DNA of 41,450 nt, from the NCBI GenBank assembly GCA_016789005.1, contig JAEURA010000341.1, positions 1-41,450 on the forward strand, written 5' to 3'. This DNA comes from Anaerolineae bacterium. Its GTDB lineage: Bacteria; Chloroflexota; Anaerolineae; Aggregatilineales; Phototrophicaceae. The notes under the pieces were generated by a model. That model had not been told where the DNA came from. It was given only the letters and a program-made list of their open reading frames with translations, and ran no database searches. Positions within the stretch are counted from its first letter, which is position 1. Every line of letters starts with the position of its first letter. A program made the position numbers and the translations under genes. Below are positions 18,436 to 26,049 of the stretch, piece by piece.

Positions 18436-18981
18436 TCACCCCAAGTCTACAACGCCCGAACGCTGCCGCCAGCGCGCGACGGCTTCCTCAACCACTTCAT
18501 TATCGCTCATTTCTGAGCTGTCGATTTCGATCACGCCGGGACGGCCCCGCACCGCCCATTCGCGTCGCAGCATACCGACGGCGCGCTCCCGTTCCGCCGG
18601 ATCATGATAGCGCGCGCCCATCGCAATGTGCAGGCGGCGCAGCACCGCGTCCAGCGATGCCGCCAGGCAGACCACGATGGAATTGACCTGAAGCCTTTCC
18701 AGCACCCCTACCTGCGCCAGCACATGTCCGCTGATATTCAGCACGCTGCCGCGCGCCAGCGAAATCTCGGCGACGACATCGCCTTCCAGCGCCTTGAGCC
18801 GCGTCTCGCCGAAGCGAAGGCGAAACTCGTCGATGGGGGTGTCGGCGCGGGCTTCCAGCATGGCTTCAAAGTGCAGAAAGGGCATACGCAAACGTTCGGC
18901 GACGCGCCGGCTCAAGGCGAGCTGACCCGGTCCGATGTACCCGGTCAGCACGAGATTCTGGTCAAAAGGCGTGGGCTGCAT
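18436..18981 (-). CDS. Shikimate-kinase-like P-loop protein lacking the Walker A lysine
   Basis: The 181-aa protein follows the order of shikimate kinase: a P-loop strand, a substrate-binding helix with the family-like GET..LKALEGDVVAEI segment (58-74), an NxSGH loop (82-86) where the kinase has GGG, and a lid-like RRL region plus the ARYHDPAERERAV segment. However, the P-loop is GYIGPGQL (14-21): the expected Lys is Gln20 and the Ser/Thr is Leu21. The Arg of the FRxxE motif is Lys63. Phosphate transfer as in a normal kinase is therefore unlikely. It may be a regulatory or nucleotide-independent relative. The alternative, a divergent adenylate-kinase-like NMP kinase, has the same problem. It lies in the middle of the epimerase-HAD-nitrilase cluster with gaps of 17 and 7 bases. 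Confidence 0.72.
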   Translation of the reverse strand: MQPTPFDQNLVLTGYIGPGQLALSRRVAERLRMPFLHFEAMLEARADTPIDEFRLRFGETRLKALEGDVVAEISLARGSVLNISGHVLAQVGVLERLQVNSIVVCLAASLDAVLRRLHIAMGARYHDPAERERAVGMLRREWAVRGRPGVIEIDSSEMSDNEVVEEAVARWRQRSGVVDLG

Positions 18982-18998
18982 GATCGGTTCGCCAAGCC

Positions 18999-19772
18999 TC
19001 AGGCATCGCCGGACACGCGCCGCCAGCCTGCAAACCAGGTGTCGAGCATGGGCAGAAGTTCGGCGAGGCTGCGCACGCTGGCATCGGGCACGACATCCGT
19101 GCGCAGCCCACTTTCAGTGCGTGGAGTCAGTCGCAGGACGGCGCGCATGCCAACACGCTGTGCCCCGACGATGTCAGCATCGAGATCGTCACCGACGAAT
19201 ACCGCCTCGGAAGGCGCAGCCCCGACAAGGTCCAGCGCCGCATGGAAGATCTCCGCGCGCGGCTTGAGCAAGCCGAAATCTGCCGCCGAAATCCGGCAGA
19301 CCGGGAAATAATCGAACAAGCCGTGTTCCGAAAGCTCGATGTCGCGCATACTCATCGGCTGCGGCGCATTGGTGACGATGCCGATCTTGATCCCCTGAGC
19401 GATCATCTGCTTCAAGCTGGGGACAACATCGGGGAAAACGACCGTGCCGGGGACGATGCCCCAATTATAGGCGCGCAGCGCCTCTGCCATCTCCAGACCA
19501 TCCGCGCGGACGCCAAAGTCCAGCGCTGTCTCCATGATGAGGTGTCCAATATGCGGCGCACGACCCGTTGTTCGTGATACCGACCAGGCATTCATCGCCC
19601 GATCGCGAAATCTCCGCGCGTAGGCGTCAAGGTCATCAATGACGTAGCCGCACTTCGCAAAATAGCGCAGCACGCCCTGAAGGTAAGAACGTTCAAGCAC
19701 TGCCCAGTCGCTGTCAAAACCACTCCAGTCGATGAGCGTATCGTCGAGATCAAACAGCACAGCGCGCAGCAT
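18999..19772 (-). CDS. HAD-superfamily hydrolase
   Basis: A small-molecule phosphatase of the haloacid dehalogenase fold. Motif I is FDLDDTLID (Asp8 nucleophile, Asp10 acid), motif II is IVTNAPQP, motif III Lys is in FGLLKPRAEIF, and motif IV is FVGDDLDADIVGAQ. A helical cap (about residues 17-100) sits between motifs I and II, as in the C1 class that includes phosphoglycolate phosphatase and YjjG-type nucleotidases. All four catalytic motifs are intact, unlike its two neighbours. The start ATG abuts the stop of the upstream SDR-like gene (TGAATG), so the two are likely translated together. The substrate is unknown. Confidence 0.9.
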   Translation of the reverse strand: MLRAVLFDLDDTLIDWSGFDSDWAVLERSYLQGVLRYFAKCGYVIDDLDAYARRFRDRAMNAWSVSRTTGRAPHIGHLIMETALDFGVRADGLEMAEALRAYNWGIVPGTVVFPDVVPSLKQMIAQGIKIGIVTNAPQPMSMRDIELSEHGLFDYFPVCRISAADFGLLKPRAEIFHAALDLVGAAPSEAVFVGDDLDADIVGAQRVGMRAVLRLTPRTESGLRTDVVPDASVRSLAELLPMLDTWFAGWRRVSGDA

Positions 19773-20711
19773 TCAGCGGGCAGCTCCCTCAAGCGCGCGC
19801 CAGGACAGCAGCACATCATCGATTCCCCGGCGGAAGTCGACAAAACGCGGCGACCAGCTCAACACCGTCTGCGCCTCGGTCAGGTCTGCGTGCACGTGCA
19901 CCTTGGCGGGATCGGCTGTCGTCGCCCCGGAAAGCAGCGCCCGCAAACTCATCCCACTGCCCCTGGATGGACGAGTCAAGCCCTGGGCTTCAGCGAAATA
20001 GTTCATGAACTCCAGCGCCGATGCCGGGTGGGCATCGGCAATGTTGAGCGTCACACCGACCGGCTGCTGCTGCACCGCCGCCAGCACAGCGCTGGCAGCG
20101 TCTGCTGTGTGAAGCCAGTAGCCATGCGCGTTTGGGTCGCCCGCAGCGACCGAACGCCCCTTCGCCATGACGCGGCGCGCCTCGCTCAATTCAGGCGAGT
20201 CGCCTCCGTACACGAAGCCGAAGCGCAGCACGCAGGCGGGGACACCCCCTTCCAGCGCCGATCTTTCGCCAGCCTGCGCCGCTTCGATGAGCGAAGCCGC
20301 TGCTTCATCGTCGCCGCCCGCAAAGACATAGCTGGTGTGGACCAGGTATTTGACGCCGGCAGATGCCGCCGCCTCCGCCAGCGCCGCCGTGCCTTCGATC
20401 AGCAGGCGAGAATCCCAGGGATTGCCGCCGAGAATGCCGTGGTTGGCGCTTTGCGGGGCGAGGTTGATGACCAGGTCCGCTTCGGCGGACAGGATCGCGC
20501 TGCGCAGCTCACCGGCGCGCAGCATGTCGGCATAAACTGGAATGCCGCCGTCAGCGCGCACGGTCCTCGCGCCGTCCATGCTCTGGGAAGTCGCCCCAAA
20601 GACCCGATAGCCCCGTGCGCTTAGCAGACGCACCGCTGCGCGTCCCGCTGCACTCGCCGCACCGGTCAAAAAAACCTTGAGCGCGCCTGCCTGGGTAATT
20701 TCGTTCGCCAT
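19773..20711 (-). CDS. SDR-like NAD(P)-binding protein (epimerase/reductase family)
   Basis: The protein has an extended short-chain dehydrogenase/epimerase fold: the N-terminal KVFLTGAASAAGRAAVRLL beta-alpha-beta motif, a YAD region with Asp, DLVINLAPQSA, YLVHTSYVFAGG and a C-terminal DxRRGIDD helix. The glycine motif is altered (GAASAAG, with Ser in the place of the middle Gly). No YxxxK catalytic pair is visible where it should follow TSYVFAGG; that stretch reads ...IEAAQAGERSALEGG. It may bind a dinucleotide without classical SDR catalysis. I chose the ATG at 20711, which has GGGAACGGA before it; an ATG at 20723 and a TTG at 20735 are also in frame. It is the first gene of the tight four-gene cluster. 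Confidence 0.8.
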   Translation of the reverse strand: MANEITQAGALKVFLTGAASAAGRAAVRLLSARGYRVFGATSQSMDGARTVRADGGIPVYADMLRAGELRSAILSAEADLVINLAPQSANHGILGGNPWDSRLLIEGTAALAEAAASAGVKYLVHTSYVFAGGDDEAAASLIEAAQAGERSALEGGVPACVLRFGFVYGGDSPELSEARRVMAKGRSVAAGDPNAHGYWLHTADAASAVLAAVQQQPVGVTLNIADAHPASALEFMNYFAEAQGLTRPSRGSGMSLRALLSGATTADPAKVHVHADLTEAQTVLSWSPRFVDFRRGIDDVLLSWRALEGAAR

Positions 20712-20795
20712 GTCCGTTCCCATGTCATTCTGCAAGTCGAAGTCCGCCGATTATGCCATGCCAGAAGGAGGGTATCAAGAAAACGTGTCATTCTG

Positions 20796-20836
20796 AAAAA
20801 ACGAGCGCCGGGGCAGCGAATGGTCTGCCCCGGCGC
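20796..20836 (-). terminator. Strong intrinsic terminator after the MoxR gene
   Basis: On the minus strand a perfect 12-bp GC-rich stem (20805-20816 with 20825-20836; arms GCGCCGGGGCAG / CTGCCCCGGCGC) with an 8-base loop is followed by TCG and six T residues (20801-20796). This is the clearest Rho-independent terminator in the window. It separates the frr-uppS-moxR transcript from the SDR/HAD cluster. Confidence 0.85.
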
Positions 20837-20870
20837 CTGATCCGTGCCGCGCCAATAATCGCGCTGAGCC

Positions 20871-21839
20871 TCAATTGCTCCAGTCGCCCCCGCCAGCGCG
20901 CCGCCCGCCGCGCCGCGTATCGCGATCCAGCGGGTGTGACCGCCCGCCAAGCAGCGCCCGCTTGGCTTTCTGAACATCCGACTCGTGCTTCAGAAGCACA
21001 GTCAGCGTGTTCTCCAGAGTTTCACGGTCGAGGTTGTCGGCGTTCAGCATCACCAGCGCCCGCGCCCAATCGATGGTCTCGGATACGCTGGGGTTCTTCT
21101 TCAGGTCCAGCCCGCGCAGCGCCTGAACGACATCGACCACTTCGCGCGCCAGCTTCTCGCGAATTTCCGGCACGCGCATGCGCACAATGTTGATCTCGGT
21201 CTCGGCGTTCGGGTAATCGATGAACAGATACAGACAGCGCCGCTTGAGCGCCTCAGAAAGCTCGCGGGTGTTGTTGCTGGTCAGCAGGACGATCGGCTGA
21301 TGTGTCGCCGTGATTGTGCCCAGTTCGGGAATGGAAACCTGGAAGTCGCTCAGGATTTCCAGCAGGAACGCCTCGAACTCGGCATCCGCCCGGTCGATCT
21401 CGTCGATCAGCAGGACAACCGGCTGAGGCGAGGTGATCGCCTTCAGCAGGGGGCGCGCCAAAAGAAAGCGGTCGGAGAAGAACACATCTTCTTCCTTCGC
21501 CAGACGGTCAGCGGCGCTGGTCAAGGACTCCGCCTCGGAAAGAATCTGGCTGAGCTTGTCGCGCAGAAGCTGGGTGTACAACATCTGCTTGGCATATTCC
21601 CATTCGTAAAGCGCCTTACTTTCATCCAGCCCTTCGTAACATTGCAGGCGGATGAGCGGACGGCTGCTGATCTTCGACCACGCTTTCGCCAGCTCCGTCT
21701 TACCCACGCCCGCCGGTCCTTCCGCGAGGACGGGCTTCCCCAGCCGATCCGCCAGAAACATCACTGTCGCAATATCATCAGTCGCGATGTACTGCTGTTC
21801 GCGAAGGGATGTTTTCACCTGGCTGATGTCATTGAGCAT
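20871..21839 (-). CDS. MoxR-family AAA+ ATPase
   Basis: A chaperone-like AAA+ ATPase that usually remodels or inserts metal into partner proteins. Walker A is GPAGVGKTEL (41-50), Walker B is VVLLIDEIDRADAEFE, sensor 1 is VLLTSNNTREL, and the Arg finger is likely in EALKRRCLYLF, with the family FIDYP following. MoxR genes commonly sit next to a VWA-domain gene, but none is nearby here: the upstream gene is uppS and a terminator follows. The C-terminal 25 residues are rich in Arg and Gly (LDRDTRRGGRRAGGGDW) and look disordered. The ATG at 21839 is the first in a family-like N-terminus. Its partner is unknown. Confidence 0.9.
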   Translation of the reverse strand: MLNDISQVKTSLREQQYIATDDIATVMFLADRLGKPVLAEGPAGVGKTELAKAWSKISSRPLIRLQCYEGLDESKALYEWEYAKQMLYTQLLRDKLSQILSEAESLTSAADRLAKEEDVFFSDRFLLARPLLKAITSPQPVVLLIDEIDRADAEFEAFLLEILSDFQVSIPELGTITATHQPIVLLTSNNTRELSEALKRRCLYLFIDYPNAETEINIVRMRVPEIREKLAREVVDVVQALRGLDLKKNPSVSETIDWARALVMLNADNLDRETLENTLTVLLKHESDVQKAKRALLGGRSHPLDRDTRRGGRRAGGGDWSN

Positions 21840-21874
21840 TGGATTGTCCTATCGTCTTTCGCTAGAACTTCAGA

Positions 21875-22633
21875 TCACTCAATTTGCTCGTCGGTCTTTC
21901 CGTAGCGGCGCTTGCGGCGACCATACTCCGCCACCGCCTTGTGCAGTTCCGTCTCATCGAAGTCGGGCCAATAGGTCGATGTCGCATAGTATTCGGCGTA
22001 CGCCCCCTGCCAGATGAGGAAATTGCTCACCCGCAGCTCGCCGCTGGTGCGGATGATCAGGTCGGGATCGGGCAGATCGCTGGTGTACATATAATGGCTG
22101 AGCAGCGCTTCGTTGACCTCATCGGCGGGGATACCCTCGCGGACGATGCGCTGCACAGCGTTGACGATCTCGTCACGTCCCCCGTAGTTGAAGGCGATAT
22201 TGACGATCAGGCGGTGGTTGTCGCGAGTCATCTCCATCGCCTGTCGAATCTTGCGCTGAAGCCGCGAGCCTATCCCTTCCAGCCTGCCGATGTGGCGAAG
22301 CTGCACCCCATTCTTGTGGAGGGTCGTTAGCTCGCGGTCGATGACGGTCTCCAGGATGCGCAAAAGCATCTGAACTTCACCCGGCGGACGAGACCAATTC
22401 TCGGTCGAAAAGGCATAGATGGTCAGGATCTCGATGCCAATTTCTACTGCGCACTCGAAGATGCGCCGCAGATTTTCCGTACCCTGACGATGCCCTTCGG
22501 AACGCGGCAGCCCGCGTTCTTTCGCCCACCGTCCGTTTCCATCCATGATGATGGCGACATGACGCGGCACACGCCCATTCGGTTGGACTGCGATTTTTCG
22601 TAACTCCTCTTGCACCGCTGCAACCATCATCAT
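21875..22633 (-). CDS. uppS: Undecaprenyl diphosphate synthase
   Basis: A cis-prenyltransferase that makes the C55 lipid carrier for cell-wall and glycan synthesis. The signature starts with [20 protein letters not shown] (catalytic Asp and the P-loop-like region), followed by [13 protein letters not shown] and [13 protein letters not shown]. The C-terminal [19 protein letters not shown] is also typical, with Arg residues that bind diphosphate. The length of 252 aa is normal. Three ATG codons lie in a row at the start; the first is preceded by AAAGG. It follows frr by 9 bases, an arrangement often found in bacteria (frr-uppS-cdsA), although cdsA is located about 10 kb away here. Confidence 0.96.
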   Translation of the reverse strand: MMMVAAVQEELRKIAVQPNGRVPRHVAIIMDGNGRWAKERGLPRSEGHRQGTENLRRIFECAVEIGIEILTIYAFSTENWSRPPGEVQMLLRILETVIDRELTTLHKNGVQLRHIGRLEGIGSRLQRKIRQAMEMTRDNHRLIVNIAFNYGGRDEIVNAVQRIVREGIPADEVNEALLSHYMYTSDLPDPDLIIRTSGELRVSNFLIWQGAYAEYYATSTYWPDFDETELHKAVAEYGRRKRRYGKTDEQIE

Positions 22634-22642
22634 CTGCCTTTG

Positions 22643-23200
22643 TTAGACCTCAAGGATTTCTTTCTCTTTGGCGTGGCTGCGCGCGTCCACATCAGCGATG
22701 AATTTGTCGGTCATCTTCTGAATTTCCGCCTCGCCACGCTTGAGTTCGTCCTCCGAGATCATCCCTTCTTTCTCGAATTCCTTGAGGTCGTCGTTGCTGC
22801 CTCGGCGCACATTGCGGATGGCGACCCGGGTCTCTTCAGTCTTGCGGTGCAGAAATTTGACGAGGTCTTGGCGGCGTTCGCGGGTCAGCGGCGGCATGTT
22901 CAGGCGAATGGATTCGCCATCAACATTGGGATTGATGCCCAGGTCGGACGCCTGGATCGCTTTCTCGATGGGCTTGACGCTGGACTTCTCGAACGGGCGG
23001 ATGAGGATCTGCATCGGCTCCGGCGTCGAGATCGTGGCGATCTGCCGCAGCTCGGTCATCTGACCGTAATAATCGACGTGCAGGCGGTCCACCAGCGCCG
23101 GGCTGGCGCGTCCGGTACGAATGCCCGACAGCTCTTCCTCGAAGACCTGTAGGGTCGAACGCATCTTGTGGGTTGCTTCCTTTAGGACGTCCTCGATCAT
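22643..23200 (-). CDS. frr: Ribosome recycling factor
   Basis: Releases ribosomes from mRNA after termination, together with EF-G. It is 185 aa, exactly the family length. The conserved LSGIRTGRASPALVDRLHVDYYG, STPEPMQILIRPFEKS, LGINPNVDGESIRLNMPPLT and C-terminal DELKRGEAEIQKMTDKFI segments are all clear. The gene precedes uppS by 9 bases and is likely co-transcribed with it. Confidence 0.97.
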   Translation of the reverse strand: MIEDVLKEATHKMRSTLQVFEEELSGIRTGRASPALVDRLHVDYYGQMTELRQIATISTPEPMQILIRPFEKSSVKPIEKAIQASDLGINPNVDGESIRLNMPPLTRERRQDLVKFLHRKTEETRVAIRNVRRGSNDDLKEFEKEGMISEDELKRGEAEIQKMTDKFIADVDARSHAKEKEILEV

Positions 23201-23296
23201 ATTGGGTCTAGCGCGACTGTAACAGCCTGGCGCGCTCCTCCTTAAGCTGTATAGATAAGCGGCATCAAGTGCAGCATGTATTGCCGTACCTGCTCA

Positions 23297-23325
23297 ATAC
23301 ACGAGACATCTCTCATGATACACGA
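23297..23325. promoter_or_regulatory. Tandem ATACACGA repeat in the rlmB-frr gap
   Basis: Two perfect copies of ATACACGA start 21 bases apart (23297 and 23318), two helical turns, in the 151-base gap upstream of frr. It could be a binding site for a dimeric regulator of the frr-uppS run. It is short enough to be coincidental. Confidence 0.25.
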
Positions 23326-23351
23326 TTTGGGTTGATGATCCCTAAACCCGC

Positions 23352-24113
23352 TCAGGCGTGCGCCCACCCGCTCCAGCCGCGCGCCTGCCAGGCTGCGTAC
23401 AGCGCCACCGAGCCAACGGTCGCCACGTTGAGGCTGGCGACGGAGCCGCGCATCGGAAGCGATACCAGCAGATCGCAGGTGTCGCGCACCAGACGGCGCA
23501 GCCCTTCCCCTTCGCTGCCCAGCAGCAGTCCCAGAGGCATGTTGAGATCGGTCTTGTCAATGGGCGCGACGTTGGGTCCAACGTCCAAGCCGACCATCCA
23601 GACATCCTTCTCTTTCAGATCGCGCATCGCCTGGACCAAGTTGGTCACCTGCACGACCTGGAGATGCTCAACCGCCCCTGATGAGGCGCTCACTACCGCC
23701 GGGGTCACGGCGACGTTGCGCCGCTCCTGCATGATGATGCCGTGCACGCCGACAGCATCGGCGACGCGCATCAGCGTGCCGACATTCTGCGGGTCTTTGA
23801 GCAGGTCCAGCAACAGGATCAGCGGCTTCTCGTCGCGCTTCTTGCTGAGCGCGAGGACTGCTTCCAGATCGACGTAGGGATAGGGGCTGACACGCAGCGC
23901 CATGTTCTGATGGGTCGTGCTCTGGGTGACATCATCGAGGATGCGCCGGGGAACCCGCTTCACCGGGACGCTGCGCTCCGCGGCAATCGCCAGGATCTCG
24001 CCAACGATTCCGCGCGTGTCCGCCGTCTCGCTGAGGAGCAGTTGATCGATATTCCGCCGCGACGCCCTCAGCGTCTCCATGACGGGCCAGTGCCCGTAGA
24101 TGAACTCTGTCAT
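23352..24113 (-). CDS. rlmB: 23S rRNA (guanosine-2'-O)-methyltransferase RlmB (TrmH/SPOUT family)
   Basis: An SPOUT-fold RNA 2'-O-ribose methyltransferase. An N-terminal substrate-binding domain (EFIYGHWPVMETLRA...) is followed by SPOUT motif 1 (DLLKDPQNVGTLMRVADAVG), motif 2 (GLLLGSEGEGLRRL) and motif 3 (LPMRGSVASLNVATVGSVALY), which ties the SAM-binding knot. The two-domain form and 253 aa fit RlmB, although TrmH-family members acting on other rRNA sites cannot be excluded. It is followed after about 150 bases by frr on the same strand. Confidence 0.9.
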   Translation of the reverse strand: MTEFIYGHWPVMETLRASRRNIDQLLLSETADTRGIVGEILAIAAERSVPVKRVPRRILDDVTQSTTHQNMALRVSPYPYVDLEAVLALSKKRDEKPLILLLDLLKDPQNVGTLMRVADAVGVHGIIMQERRNVAVTPAVVSASSGAVEHLQVVQVTNLVQAMRDLKEKDVWMVGLDVGPNVAPIDKTDLNMPLGLLLGSEGEGLRRLVRDTCDLLVSLPMRGSVASLNVATVGSVALYAAWQARGWSGWAHA

Positions 24114-24221
24114 GACATCTCACCCGATTCCCGATACAGGGCTAGAATAGCACGATTGTAGATCAGAACTGGACGCGAACGTAGGTCTGCTGCGGATTCG
24201 CGCATGCGGGGGGCAAGGGGC

Positions 24222-25871
24222 ATGGACAAACAGCGAATCGACCGATCAGAATGGCGCTGGGTCGTGGTCTTCGCCGGCGTCGTCATGCTGCTGACCACGA
24301 TCCCCTACTGGCTCGCCTGGAGAGAGGACGGATGGAGCTCCGAAATGGGCAATCTGGCTTTTAGCGGGTTCTTCTACGGCGTCGAAGACGGGCACTCCTA
24401 CCTGGGCAAGATGCGCCAGGGCGCGCGCGGCGAACTCAGCTTCAGCCTGTTCTACACCTCGGAAGCGCACGAGGCGGAGCCGCTCGTCTTCCTGCCCTAT
24501 CTCCTGCCTGGATGGGTCGTCGGCAGAGTCATCAACTCAAGCGATCCGGCGCTGACCCCGGCGCTGCTCGGCGTCTTTCATCTGATGCGCGTCGTCTTCG
24601 GCGCGCTGATGATCGCCGTCCTCTATGCCTTCGTAGCACGCTTTCTCGATCAGGTCCGCCTGCGCCGCCTGGCGCTGGCGCTGGGGGTCTTCGGCGGTGG
24701 TCTGGGGATTATCCAACTGCTTGTCCTGCCCGGACATACGCCGCTGGAGATGTACACGCCGGAAGCCGCCTCCTGGCTGATTCTGCTCGGCATCCCACAC
24801 CTGGCGCTGGCGCGCGCCGCGCTGCTCGGCGGGCTGCTGGCGCTGATCGACGCCCAGGATCAGCCGCGCTGGTTCAGCCGTGTGCTGATCGTCGCGCTGT
24901 GCTGGCTGATCACCGGTCTCGCCGTGCCCTTCTATCTGGCAATCCTCTACTGCATCATCGGAGCATGGGGATTAGCCACACTGGTTCGAACGCGATGCTT
25001 CCCAAAAGCGCTGTTCGTCCGGGCGGCTGTCGCCTGCGGGCTAACGCTGCCCTTGTTCCTCTACTATGCCGCCGTCTTCACCGGAAATCCGGCGTTTGTC
25101 GTCTGGTCGGCGCAGAATAGCCTGCCCTCTCCCCCCATAGTGGACTACTTGTTCGCCTATGGGCTGATCGGCGTCCTGGCGCTGATCGCCTTCTTTCGCC
25201 TCCCCCGCGAAATGGAACGGCGTTTCATGCCCCTCATCGGCTGGCTCGCCGCCGTGCCCTTTCTTGTCTACCTGCCGATCAACGTGCAGCGGCGGATGAG
25301 CGAGGCGGTCCTAATTCCCTTGGCGATCCTCTCCGCCATAACCCTCGACCGGATGCGCCGCCTTCCACGAATCGTGATCATCGCCGCGCTATGCTCATCC
25401 AGCGTGATGCTGCTGGGAATGAGCTTTCTCCTCGCTGACGACAAGACTTACCCCAGCTTTCAGCCGACAGCGCGAATCGCCGCCTTCAACTGGCTGAGCG
25501 CGCACGCCGAGCCGGGCGCAGTCATCATGACGGGGGTTGAAACCGGCAACACCCTGCCCGCCTACGCCGATCTGCACGTTTTCATGGGGCACGGACCGGA
25601 GACGCTCTACTGGCAGGACAAGACAGCGCAGCTCAAGGCATTCTACGGGTCGGAGATGACCAACATCGAGATACTCGAACTGGCGCGCCATCCCTGCGCA
25701 CCATCGTTCGAGTGCGCGGGACCGCTGCGCTACATCTACTATGGGGAAGATGAGAGCAACTATTCATCTAGGGATACGCCGCGATGGATACCGGTCCTCG
25801 CGCCGACGCTCATCTACAGCCAGGACGGTATCGACATCTACGAGGTGGCATCACTGCCGGACGTAGAATAG
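24222..25871 (+). CDS. Polytopic membrane protein, possible GT-C-type glycosyltransferase
   Basis: I do not recognise a named family. The protein has a short cytoplasmic N-terminus, a first TM helix (about residues 12-32), a loop containing an acidic YGVEDGHSYLGKM segment, then about ten further hydrophobic helices to about residue 410, and a soluble C-terminal domain (about 415-549) with ADLHVFMGHGPETLYW. This architecture, with acidic residues in the first outside loop and a C-terminal outside domain, resembles GT-C lipid-linked sugar transferases. Start: the ATG at 24222 follows GGGGGG and AAGGGG runs; an upstream ATG at 24204 is also in frame. It stands alone between the divergent rlmB and a convergent PIN-TRAM gene. 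Confidence 0.7.
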   Translation: MDKQRIDRSEWRWVVVFAGVVMLLTTIPYWLAWREDGWSSEMGNLAFSGFFYGVEDGHSYLGKMRQGARGELSFSLFYTSEAHEAEPLVFLPYLLPGWVVGRVINSSDPALTPALLGVFHLMRVVFGALMIAVLYAFVARFLDQVRLRRLALALGVFGGGLGIIQLLVLPGHTPLEMYTPEAASWLILLGIPHLALARAALLGGLLALIDAQDQPRWFSRVLIVALCWLITGLAVPFYLAILYCIIGAWGLATLVRTRCFPKALFVRAAVACGLTLPLFLYYAAVFTGNPAFVVWSAQNSLPSPPIVDYLFAYGLIGVLALIAFFRLPREMERRFMPLIGWLAAVPFLVYLPINVQRRMSEAVLIPLAILSAITLDRMRRLPRIVIIAALCSSSVMLLGMSFLLADDKTYPSFQPTARIAAFNWLSAHAEPGAVIMTGVETGNTLPAYADLHVFMGHGPETLYWQDKTAQLKAFYGSEMTNIEILELARHPCAPSFECAGPLRYIYYGEDESNYSSRDTPRWIPVLAPTLIYSQDGIDIYEVASLPDVE

Positions 25872-25965
25872 AGTCGCGCTGCGGCGGTTGATCATTCCGA
25901 TGGAACAGGTGCAGTCGCAATCCTAACGGTGCGCCACCTAAAGTGGGTTCTCGTATGGTTGCAGC

Positions 25966-25985
25966 GGACATCCAGTAGGATGTCC
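25966..25985. terminator. Hairpin in the convergent gap after the polytopic membrane protein
   Basis: A perfect 8-bp stem (GGACATCC / GGATGTCC) with loop AGTA lies midway in the 178-base gap between two convergent genes. There is no T-run after it, so termination by this element alone is uncertain. I see nothing else in the gap. Confidence 0.4.
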
Positions 25986-26049
25986 AAGCCAAAGGGGCGT
26001 AGGGAAGCGCTACTGCGCGTCCGCCGTTGGTTTCTTTCGAGACTTCACT

